Part shown: piece after piece, positions 27,757 through 38,336 of the stretch
How positions within the stretch are numbered: the stretch's first letter is position 1
Layout of the letters: every line of letters starts with the position of its first letter
From: Leishmania infantum JPCM5
Taxonomy: Eukaryota; Euglenozoa; Kinetoplastea; Trypanosomatida; Trypanosomatidae
NCBI RefSeq assembly: GCF_000002875.2
Contig: NC_009397.2
Location: 312,501 to 376,500, forward strand
Reading direction: 5' to 3'
DNA: 64,000 nt
The notes under the pieces: generated by a model
Told to the model about the DNA's origin: nothing
What the model saw: only the letters and a program-made list of their open reading frames with translations
Databases searched by the model: none
Program-made: the position numbers and the translations under genes

Positions 27757-30619
27757 TTTCTCTTTAAAGTAATATGGCAGAGAGAGGAGGGGGGAGGGGG
27801 AGGACTCCGTGGCGGTGTGGGAGAGCGCCACAGAGAGTCAGAGAGAATATAAAAGTGGGCGAGAACGCACAGGCGATCCAAAAGAATTCACTAAGGAAGA
27901 GAAAACGGACAAACAAAGAGCCGGCTTTGGTGGCCGCGACGATAATACTAACGATGAGTGCGCCGATGGAGAGGTGGTGGCGGTGGTGGTGGTGTGTGGT
28001 GTGAGGGGCGATGGACTTGATGAGAAGGAATCTGAAGAAAAAAAAATAGCGTTTTCTAAAAGGGTAGGCGGGGAGAGAAGCGGGTGTTTGTGAGGGGTGT
28101 GTGGTGGTGGGAACAACGCGGCGGCACGGTGATGCGCATCAAGAGTTGCAGTGCGTGTGTATGATTCATGTTTGGTGATGACACACACACACACACGCAC
28201 ATGCATACGCACTCTCAGTTCGCCAGAAGCCACGAGAATCTCTATCTCTCGTGGCCGTCGTCGGTTGCGGTCCATACATGGCAGAGCACCGTCCGTTTCT
28301 TCCTTTTCTTGGTTTACATGTTACTGGCCAAGTCAGTGGCCGCTACCGTCGAGTGTGAAGTCCCGGAAGGCGCGGGAGGTGTGCCATCCACAACAAACGC
28401 AGAGAAACACCCCCCCCCCCCCAGCACACCAAACATCCGCGAATCAAAGGTGCCTTTCACTACCGGCACAGGGGAGGCGGAGCAGAGAAGATGCGCAGCA
28501 GAAGAGCGAGCGCGGAGAGCGACAACCTCTCTGTGCCCTAAGGAGGAGGATCGTGCGAGGTAGTAGGGTGAGGAAGACAGAGCGATCAACGATGACGAAA
28601 GGAAAGACGAGAAGGATAAGGGCGCACGGCGCCCCTCCTGTTACAGTTCCAGGCACGCGTAAAGAAGATACATGGCCAGGTGCACACATTACATGCATAC
28701 ACACACACATCGGTAAAAGGGAGGAGGCAGGCATGATGCGACATACGCACCCGACACATGCATGTCGGAGAACATATATATATATATATAATTATATAGG
28801 AAAACGCAGACGACGCCACCCCCCAAGGGGGATTGAAGCCATTATCCAGGAGTTTCAACACTCCCTCGCTGATGTGCAGCCTTCCAGCCCTCCCCCAACG
28901 CCTCAGCTTCCCCCTTCTCTTCAACAGGTCCCTTACTCCCTCTCTCTTCATCCATGCGGTCAAACAACGACCCCGGAGTAGGAAGGGAGAGGGAGAGGGA
29001 GAGGGAGGGGGAGGAGGAGGGGGAGGAAAGGAGGCACATGACTGCCCGCGCTACCTTTTATGGAGTTTTCCGAAGGATTTGATCAACTACGCTTAGAAAG
29101 CAGCTGGGCAGAGAAGGGGCGAAGGGCTCCGCAGAGCGAGACGCTCCCCTCTAAAAGGGATGAGGGGGAAGGAGAGGAGAGCGCACGAGCAACGACAACG
29201 CGCGCCAGTGCAGCTTAAGACGAACACGAATTTATTATAGACGGCACGACCTTGGGCGGAGAAGCAGCCTGTCCGCGGATGCGTATTTTGGTTTCCCTTC
29301 TTTTTTCTTCGCGCCCACCCGCCCTACACGTGGCGGATTCACAGAGGGGAGGGAAGAGGTAGATGCATGATACGCGATAACAACGAGCGAAACAGAGACG
29401 AGATGGCTGGGGAGGGGGAGCGAGGGAGGGAGAGGGGGGGGGATACCGAAGCACGAGACAAGGCGGGCATGTGCCCGGGTGGGGTCTATCAAAGGGAGAG
29501 AGAATCAGGAGGAGGGCGGAAAGAGTAGGAGGCCACGTCCAACGTGGTCTTCCGTCTGCGCCTGCGCCCCACTCCTTCTTTTTTCTTTTAGTTTGACCGA
29601 TGACAAACGTTACACAACGTATAGGAACACGGCACCAACCGAAAAGGAATGTATCGTACAAGAGATGCGCATACGTTTTAGTGATGGCTTTCTTCTGATC
29701 CCCGTGAGAGATTCGCGTATACGTGTGCGTGCGTGTTTCGTGAGGAAGGAGAGGGGCAGGGAAAAGGAGGGAGTTGGCAAGGAGAAGAGAGCCCAAGAGA
29801 ACAGAGGCCCACACCAAAAAGAAGACAATCAAGACACGTTTTTGCGCGTGCAAGAGATGGGAGGTACACACAGAAACACACAGACAGATGGGCAGACCGG
29901 CAGTGTGTGTATTTTTTCGTCGCTTTCACCTGTGTGTATGAGAGGGGAAGGGGAAGGGAGAAACGACAAGAAGAGGCTCGGCGAAGAAGACATGAATGAA
30001 TAAGAAAGAAGAACAACAGAAGAGAAGAAAATGACCTTTTCAGCACACGAACAGGAGCCGCAGCACGAGCGGCGCCTCTTCGCAAACGCCCCCCCCCCAT
30101 ATATATATATATATATGTACATAGCAACAGCAACAAATTAGACATATATGTATATAAATAGACATAGGCTGACAGGCGTCATTCCATATACATATATGTT
30201 TATACATATATATACATACACATATACATAAGATATACATGCGAGCAACTGCATCTCCCACTCTATATGTACCTACACGCGGGTGTGCATGCATTATTCC
30301 GACGCATACATAGAGACACAGACGCCATTACAGCAGCACACACGTATATGTGTGCGTCGTACAGCATCGACAAAGACGGACAAGCAAGATATGCCAGAAC
30401 GAAAGGGCGACAGCTGGTGGATCGGGCGACGCACGCAAACGCAAGACGCCGCGAGCCTAAGCTAGTGGATTGCACGTGTGCGTACCGCGGAAAACTGCAG
30501 CTCCATCCGAAAAAGACAGAAGCCACAATGACACACCAGGGGAAGGGAGAGTAAGGGGGGGGCGAAGGCGGAATTACGTACGATGCAGCCGTCTCAGCCT
30601 TGGCAAGGCGCTTTTACAG
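27757..30619. other. Long intergenic region with AT-rich island and many pyrimidine tracts
   Basis: No gene seen in 2.9 kb. It should contain the long 3' UTR of the 30620-37769 gene and the 5' UTR of cytochrome b5 reductase. It holds AC runs (28180-28200), a C12 run (about 28412-28423), an AT run (about 28774-28790), several strong minus-strand CT tracts (27778-27808, 28978-29034, 29403-29445) and the AT-rich island at 30099-30250. Open frames here are simple-sequence translations. Confidence 0.6.
30099..30250. repeat. AT-rich island with (AT)n and CATA-type repeats
   Basis: A perfect (AT)9 run at 30099-30116 follows ten C (30089-30098). It is followed by TATATG/CATATA-like repeats to about 30250, in a genome that is otherwise GC-rich. 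The position fits the 3' UTR of the large HECT-like gene. Confidence 0.7.
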
Positions 30620-33600
30620 CTATGGCGCGTCATCGGAGAAGAGCTCGCGGATGCATGAGTCGATCTCGGAGCGCAGATGCGCGTCCTTCGACTCCCTGCT
30701 CAGCCCAGCAACGCCATGCGCGGTGACAGCAACATCAGGGGTGGATGTAGCCTTCATGGAGGCATCGCGTGAGCCTCCGTTTGTCGCTGCCTGCACCGCA
30801 GTCTTCGCCCCTGCCGCCTTCACGGCTGCGCCTGTGAACGCCATCGATGAGCTGCGCGCTGACGCCGCCGCGGCGGTCATCTGCGCCTTCCATAGAGGGG
30901 TGATCATGCTGACTTTCAACAGCGAGGGGTGGCGCGGCGGCGCCACTGCCATGGGTACTAAACTTTGGTCGTCACTCATGGGGCACTTGGCGGCCTCGGC
31001 TGATGCACCCGACGATGCGGGCGGCGCAGGATGGGAGGCTTGCGTGCCGTCTCTGGCCAACTCTCTCGCCAACTCTCTCGCCACGTCTGCCCTCGCGTCG
31101 TGGTTGTGCAGCGTCACTGTCGCCGACGATGATGTCGCTTCGGGGTTTATGCTACCGTCTTCGCAGCCAGAGACAACTTCCACACCAGCGGCGGCTGTCT
31201 GCATCTCACCAGCATCTTCTTCAGAGTCCTCAGGAAAGCGGAAGGTGGCGGCAATGCAGTAGCCATTCAGGCTGTCCCCCCTCGTCGAGTCGCCACACAG
31301 ATCGCCATGCAATGTGCCGACGCTGCTCGTGAGCTGGTCCGAGGGGAGTAACGGCCGCTTCTGCTGCCCGGCGTGGTCTGTGTTACCCGGCGTCGCCGTG
31401 TCGGTACCGCCACCACCCCGCTCCTCCGAGGCGGCATGCGCCGCCGCGTCGAGAGTCATTTCCTTGCTCGCGGCCGCTAGCACCATGCCATCGGCCTCCA
31501 ACAGATCGTCATCGAGGTCGTCCTCAACACCAAAGCCGTGGACGTCGCCGGCGACGCCGTCGTCGTTCTCGTCCGTCTCGCGCTCGACAAACACGACTGT
31601 CCCGTCATCGCAGCGCATGAAGGTGCCACCGGCGAGCGCGATGCCACCGCCGACGTCGTCATTGTATTCTCGACTTGCACACCCGCCGGGCTCAGCCGCC
31701 GTCGTTGATGCCACACCGCTACGCACTGCACGAGAGGTGAAACCCATCTGGAGACCTAGCTCCCACGCCTCTTCCACCGTATCGGCGTTAGAGAGCAAGT
31801 AGACGTAGAGGGCGGCACGCAAGCGGTGCCGCAGCAGCTCCCGGTAGCGCCGGCGCAGCGTCTCTTGCTGCGTCACCGTTAGTTGTGTCCAGGCGAGCTG
31901 CACGTCCGCGCTATCGAAGAATGGGGCGGCGACGCTCCCATTCACGGACGCCGGCACACTCACGCAGCTCTCGGCAGAGTTTGCTGCACATGAGACGGTG
32001 TGCCCTCCCGCCGCTGCTGCTGCGGCGCCCCAGCTAGCCCTCATGGGGAACTGCAGCTCCGACGTCGTGGCGGTGCCGGAGGCGTGATTGAAGGCGGGCA
32101 GGTCAGCGCCGAGGACTCGCTTGCGATAGGACCCCATAATTAGTGCTTCGAAGTAGTTTGGGAAGACCAGTGTCTTCTCGCTCGGGTGGGCCACCGGCAG
32201 CAGCTGCAACGTCGCGTCGACACATGCGCGTGCGACCGCCTCCGCAGATGCTGTGAGGTACGACGAGGCCGTGGTGTGTGAGTGGTCTTCATCAGCACCC
32301 GCGAGCGACGCCGTCTCTGCGCTGACAACGCCGCCGCCCACCATCGCCACGCCTTCTGGCTGGGTCCCGCCCGACCCAGACGGCATACACACAGGCGGTT
32401 TCGCCTTACCGCATCGCGGTGGTGCCCTGGCGAATCCAGACTGCAAGACCAGACGCAGCGTGTCCATCTGCGAGCGACGCGTGCGCAGGCTGTGGCCCGT
32501 AATGAAGCGCAGAAGTAAACGCTTCTCCTTGAGGGGGAGTTCGTCAAGGACGCGCAGAACCGACTTGCGCGCAAAATGACGGTCGCCGCGGAGCTGCGTT
32601 GCCGCCCCTCCAGCGGCGCTGCTGCCCTCACCCGTTGCGTCGTCCTCCACGAGCAGCATAAAGGACCTCCTGAAGGTGAAGTCTTCGTCCAGGTGGTCGT
32701 AAGAGCCGCACAGCACCTCGCGCACGGTGCGAGAGCTACACTGGGCGAAGAGCGGGGTGTCGAGCAGCGGTGTCTGACGCATGCCTTGCAGCACGGCGGC
32801 CCAGAAAGCGTGCCCGGCCACTGTGCCGTCACGTTGGATATTCCACATTATGGAGAGGCTGACATCGATCAGCTCCTTCTTGCGCTGGTGCTGGCGCAGC
32901 GCAACGGCGGGGCTGCCGGAGATGCACAGGTCATCGAGGATACCGCGTCCGACGGTGCGCTTGTCCTCCGCGCCGCTAGCCAAGGTGGCAGCCGCCTGCT
33001 CCTCCCGCTGAGTTTCTTGGCGGGAGTGTAGCTCTCGCAGCCCTTGCAGCAGCTGCTCGCGCAGCGTCGTGTTCGTCCAGTCGGGGTACAGCAGGGACAT
33101 ATCAGCAGTGGTGAGTTGCACGGCGTCGATGGGCAGCTCCAGCTGCACCGCAAGGCCCAAGATGCGGAAGGCCAATGGCGGCAGAGGAAGGGTGAATATT
33201 TCCTCATTTCCAGCGGACTGCCCGAGCAGCCAGCCCAGCAACACGGGCACCTGCAGCGCCATGGCTGGCGTGATCACGGACAGCCCGGCGGGCGCCCAAG
33301 AAAGCGGCGGCGCGCCGGGGGCGGGAACGCCGGCGCTAGAGCTCTGAGCGAACTCCGGGTTCGTCCATACGCACTCACGGCTCACCTCGCGCGTGAACGG
33401 CGCGCAGTGCCGGCGGTGGTGGAGGACACCCACGACACTCGGCGTGCGGAGCGACGCAGCCTCACAGGGCGCAATGCTGTTTGGCGTGTCCAACACGACG
33501 AGAAACTCCCTGGGGTTCGCTGTTGCCAGGATTAGGCAAATGCGGCGGCGCTGCATCGCAGGGACGTGCACGTCAGGCAAGCTCTCCTCCGTCGGTTCGA

Positions 33601-36600
33601 CAGCAGGAGCGGCGGCGACAACCGTCTCCAGAGACACGGCGCGAGAAGTCTTCTGGGAGCGTGGAGGGGGCGGAGGGGCCGCGCTCGAAAACGCAGTCGC
33701 AAAGAAAAGCAGAGACTTCCTTTTATGCCGTATCGCGGCTGCCAGCGTGGGGTAGTGGCTGCTGTGCGCGCGTGCGTGGGACTCGTTTGAGTCCACTGAT
33801 TCCTGCGCGCTGAGCACGGCTGCCGCTGATGCTGTCTGCGCTGCCTCGCTCACTGCGATACTCTGCACCGCCGTGGACGATCGCCGGTTCATGAAGCCGC
33901 TCGGGTTGCAGAAGCTGGCCTGCACACTCATCGCCGTCGCGGCTGCTCGGCCCTTTGGCGGGTTGCCCCAGCGAATCGTGAGCTCATCGCCCTCGTGCAC
34001 CGGCGCTTCTACCACTGTGGTGGTGATGCAGGCATCGCCTGTCTGCCCCGTTGCCGTCGCTGCCGCCACCTCATCTGTCGCTGGCGTGCAGCTGTGCGAG
34101 TGGCTCAGCGACACACGCCGCCATGACATGATCAGCGCTAGCCGGTCATGGTACGTCTTCAAACGCTGCACCGTGGCCGGGGAGCGGTCTGCAAGCTTCT
34201 CCACCCGCAGCATCGCCACGCCGCCGGGCAGCGGGAAGGCGTGCACCTGATTCGTGATGTTTACACCTGGCAAGAACGGCGCCGCGGACTGGCGTGCGCA
34301 CAGCTCGTAGAAGTCCTGCCGCTGCTCCGTGGCTATGCCTGGCGTGGCTCGCACTGTCGGCTTCGCGTGGAAAGAGTCTTCATTTAAAGTGCTGCTCCAA
34401 GAGTGTGCCGGCGCCGCCGTGAAGGAGGGATGGAGATGGTAGGAGCGCTGCGCTGACATCGGTGCGACGGGCTTCTCTGCGGCGGCAATCACTGGCACGA
34501 CGGGGCTGCCTAGCGTAAGTGTGCTTGGCCAGCTCATACCACCTTTGCGGCTCGCCGGCGACGACTCGATCGCCGTTGGTGACAGGTGCAAGCTCCATTC
34601 GCTGGTCGTCGTGCCCAGCACCAACACGGACAGCTTCTTCTCGTCCTGCGCACGCGCCGAATCTTGGATGAAGTCAACCGCAGACTGCAGGGCGTCCTCT
34701 CGCAGCACCGGCCCGAAATTGAGCGGCGTCTGTCCGGCCGCCCTGGCATGCACCGAAAGCATCACGTGCTTCGCACCTGTGCTGAGGGTGTATAGAGGAA
34801 AAAGCGGCAGCCACTTCGCCATCTCCACTGGACAGGCACGGCCAAAGGGCAGAAGGCCTGCGGCCTGAAACAGAACCCGCCACGTGCAACTCACCGCCCG
34901 CGCTGTGCGCACCAAGGCCGCTGTCGACCTGTGCGCCGCCAGCGGGCCGCTCATTAGCAGCGCACCCATGTCCACGATGAGGGTGGCAGAAGGCACCTGC
35001 AGAGCAACGGCAAGGGCCACATCATCGCCGAGCTTGCATGCGTCTCCTGCCTTGCCCTCGCTGCACACGAGGCTAAAGTCGCCCGTCGCATCTACTGCGA
35101 CGGGAACGGGCAGGGACGCTGCGTTGCGTGGCGCACTGCCGGCTCGCTCGCGCCACGCATTCGTAGTGGCTGCCGACTCCGAGAGACGGGCGGTAGCAGC
35201 CGCTACCGGCGGCACTGCAGCGACGCTGATACTCGAGACAGGCGAGGGGTGTGGTGCAGCTGTCGGCGTGCGCCGCTCCGCCCGCCGCTGCTGTTCTTCC
35301 CGTAGGGCATCCGCCATCATGCGTCGGTCATCGGCGCGGATGCTCTCGCGTCCGCCAGCGAAGAGGAAGAGAAGCTTCATGAATATCGACATCGCGACCG
35401 TCAGCATCGGTGGCGCCCCTCCACTGTTCTCCTCCTTCACGGCGAAGGAGCTGACAATGAACAGGTTTGGGTACTGCTTCCGCATAGTGGGGAACGCGTC
35501 GTTCATGAGGATTTTGTAGCCGGTGCAGTACGCCGTCGCGAACCGCTCCATCGTCTCCACCACCTCGTCCGAGGCGGTATGGCCTGACTTATGCAGCTCA
35601 CGCCAGCGCGATACACAGCCAAGAACGGCACCAAGCGCAAACGACGACATCATCTGCGACGCGAGGTTGGACAGCTGGCTGATCCCCAGCAACAGTGTCT
35701 CGGGCGTTCTAAAGCTGTGGTGCCCACTCAGCAGCGCGACGCGCTCCGTCATAGAGACAAAGAAGTCCTTCTTGCGGCGCGCGTGAACGCCGCATCCAAC
35801 GTAGTTCTCCGGGATGGCGGCAGTGGGTAAGAGGTAGTCGTGATTCAGTCGCGAGTTGATGCCGAGCGGCATGCTCTCGGCGAAGATGAGCATGTAGCGA
35901 AGTGTGATGTCCTTCGTGTCGCTGAACAGCCTGACAAGGTCACCGCCCATGGCAGCCAGCGCGTCTTCACGGGTCTGCGCCGCCTGCGCTTCCTCCTTGT
36001 TCATGGCTGGCAACACGATCTCCTTCTTCGAAATCCACGTACCACTGCTTTGCGGGTCCGCGGCAGAGCTGTCGTCTACGCAGCCAGGTAGACGCACCGG
36101 CACTGACGTCGTGGCGGGCAACAGAGCCGACATGCCAGAGGAGTCTGCATCGGAAAGCGCGGAGGTCAAGAAGAACCGCAACACCGAGGACGGATTCATC
36201 ACCCGCAGCTTGCTCTCAATTCCCCGCACACGCTTCGCCAAAGACTGCAGGTAAAAGTCCACCACGTCGTCCTGCTCGGCGATGGCGGTGAGATCCGACA
36301 TGGAGAGTGGCCGCGGCTGTGGCGCTGGTACCCTGGTAAGCTCCGCCAGCGGCTGCGACGGGAGGTGCGGGAAGGGGACACGGTCTGGCACGTGTCCCGT
36401 GACGCTGAACACGCCGTTCAGGTTTGCCATTGGAGCTACGGTGTCCATTGGCCGCGATGTGAGCGGCGTCGTCGGCGCCGCAGCGCCCTTGCCCGTCTCC
36501 GCCACTGTTTTGTTCATCTCCGTCGTCTCTTCGCTCTCGCTACCGAGGCCGTCGTCGCGCCCTGCCGCTGTGTGTGTCGCCAACGACGCCCCGGAAACGG

Positions 36601-37769
36601 AGACGACGCCCATCCGCGTCTTCACACTGCCTCTGCTGTCGTCGTCGCCGCTCCAGTCCGCCTTTTCGGTATTGAACAGGTGCGGTGCGGTCTCGTCGCA
36701 GACATCTGTCGTCTCTGCGTCATCCAAGCTCTTCATCTTCGAGTAGCTCGCGGCGCGCTCCGCATCGCCGTGGTCATCTCGTTGAGGCGCCGCTGTTGTT
36801 GTCGAGGACGCAAAGCCGCTGATGCCCGTGGCGCCTCTGACGATGGTGGCACCGCCATCGCGGCTCTTCACAGCGCTTGTGTGGTCGAGAACGCTGCCGC
36901 GTTTGCGAGCCACCAGTGCGTCGCGCATCGCCACCCACGACGCGGTCAACGCCGTCGCTGCATCGGGGTGGTGGTCGACCACAATCTGGCGCAGAGGAGC
37001 GTTGGCACCGCCGCTCATGGCGCCCCTGTTGTTGACGCCCACCTCCTCCAACATCCTCGCCGACACCGTCTTGAGCGACTCAGCGACAAATATGTAGTCA
37101 CTTATGGAGAGAAAGCCCGACGCCATGCATTCCAGCTCGCCAACTGGCGCATTCAAGACCTCTTCCGCTCCCGCGACGCTGGCGGCTTCGCAGAACTCCG
37201 ACTCGCGGCGCTTGTTCGCCTGAGCGGTGGATACGGCAGTGGTGGAGCCATAGACGTGTCGCGCGCCCGTGGAGTCGGCGCCAGAGACCTTGTCGATATC
37301 AGAGGGATTGAGGGCGAGGGGGACGAGCAAGCGGCTACTATCCATGTGATCTGGGTAACTGATGGCGACACTGGCGCTGCCGCTGCCGTGATGATGCCCG
37401 CTGTCTCTCTGGGGGGTCCCTGTCGATCCGCCAGTGTAGCGNNNNNNNNNNNNNNNNNNNNNNNNNNNNNNNNNNNNNNNNNNNNNNNNNNNNNNNNNNN
37501 NNNNNNNNNNNNNNNNNNNNNNNNNNNNNNNNNNNNNNNNNNTTTTCATCTTGCGGGTTGCCAGCTTTGGACGCTAGACTATACGGACGCGATAGAGGCG
37601 CTGCGGCGGGCGCGTCGGCCGTAGCACTGGACTGCAGCGGTTTGGTCGGTGTGACGGCCGTTGCTGGCGCTGCGGCTGCTGCGGTCATGGTCTTCGCCGT
37701 CGATATCGGGCATTTGCGACGCGCGTCCGGCTGGATAGCCGACACTCGGTGCACCTGCCCTTGGCCCAT
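30620..37769 (-). CDS. Very large protein with degenerate HECT-like domain (paralogue of 38337-43106), interrupted by a sequence gap
   Basis: About 2,380 residues. I place the start at MGQGQVHRV (ATG 37767-37769). The part before the N run and the part after it are in different frames at the given gap length, so the gap size is not real. Blocks shared with the neighbouring paralogue are GELECMASGFLSISDY, GGRESIRADDRR, and WRVLFQAAGLLPFGRACP followed by WLPLFPLY. From about 33480 to 32130 the order matches a HECT domain: CVWTNPEF; VLLGWLLGQ, then FTLPLPPLAFRIL; ELIDVSLSIMWNIQRDG; TVREVLCGSYDHLDEDFTFR; SVLRVLDELPLKEKRLLLRF followed by ITGHS; and LLPVAHPSEKTLVFPNY. The last aligns with LPxAHTCFNxLxLPxY of active ligases, with Ser (codon 32180-32182) at the catalytic Cys. 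HECT domains normally end the protein; here ~520 residues follow, partly acidic. Probably a non-catalytic ubiquitin-pathway or scaffold protein. The HECT call is by eye. Confidence 0.7.
37442..37542. other. Assembly gap (101 N) inside the larger HECT-like gene
   Basis: An N run between residue ~75 and the rest of the protein. The flanking coding frames differ by one, so either the true gap length differs from that written or an indel lies beside it. Confidence 0.95.
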
Positions 37770-37843
37770 GTTCGTGTGCTGTGCAGCGGAATACTGAGTG
37801 AAGCACCAACGAAAGAGAATGCAGGAGTGAGCGCTGCGTTGCG

Positions 37844-37902
37844 CTTGCACGGAAAGAGAGCGAGGGAGGTAGGAGGGGGGGGAGGGAGGAAGAGCGAAGA
37901 TG
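37844..37902 (-). promoter_or_regulatory. Candidate polypyrimidine tract and splice acceptor for the larger HECT-like gene
   Basis: The minus strand reads a ~50-nt CT-rich tract (37851-37902), then GTGCAAG with AG at 37844-37845. This is about 75 nt upstream of the ATG at 37769. It supports that ATG over the codons further upstream. Confidence 0.55.
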
Positions 37903-37977
37903 TTGGATACCGACCATGTCCATTTCTACGTCATACAGCACTACCTGGGCGTCAAGTCGAGCCCACTCCCTCCATCC

Positions 37978-38160
37978 GCGTGGTGCGAAGCAGCAGCAGA
38001 CACACACGCCGGTAGAGCAGGTGACCTCACAGCCGCACCCATTTTGCCGGCCGCCACGCGGCGCACGCCCCTCTTCTGGGTGGCACTCAGGCCTCCCCAC
38101 ACCAGCAGTGGGCCCTGTGATACGACCGCAAGGAGGGGCGTGCCCTCCCCTCACTCCTCA
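37978..38160. repeat. SIDER-like degenerate retroposon fragment (copy B)
   Basis: Shares five ordered blocks with 26202-26430 (starting GCGTGGTGCGAAGCAGCAGC and reaching GGCCTCCCCACACCAGC). It then continues with GTGGGCCCTGTGATACGACC and an A/G/C-rich end. It lies in the 3' UTR region of the 38337-43106 gene, where SIDER2 elements in Leishmania can promote mRNA decay (established for SIDER2; inferred here). Confidence 0.65.
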
Positions 38161-38336
38161 ACGTCATCAAGGCGAATAGAGCGATGTCAATGAACAACAA
38201 CAAAAAAAGAAACGAAGAAGGTGGCGTGCCTGCGTGCGCCAGAGCGCCTGTGTGTGTGTGTGCGCGCGCGCGTCTGTGTGCACGCAGAGTACTCAGCGGT
38301 GCTGGAGGGTGGCGGTGGCAGAAAAGAGGGAAGACG

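Larger units (their letters stand above)
37770..38336. other. Intergenic region between the two HECT-like paralogues
   Basis: Only 567 bp, the shortest spacer among the clear genes. It holds the SIDER-like copy B, a TG/CG run (about 38250-38282) and the pyrimidine tract used as the candidate acceptor for the 30620-37769 gene. No HECT C-lobe coding remains are visible downstream of the 38337 stop in any minus frame. Confidence 0.65.

Noticed and set aside
31056..31095. Tandem 15-bp repeat in the larger HECT-like gene encoding RELARELAR
   Set aside because: Only about two units; ordinary replication slippage in a low-complexity helix.
36365..37624. A 419-codon plus-strand frame over the 5' part of the larger HECT-like gene
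   Set aside because: Antisense shadow of the coding frame, includes the N run, and is Arg/Ala/Val/His-rich without motifs.
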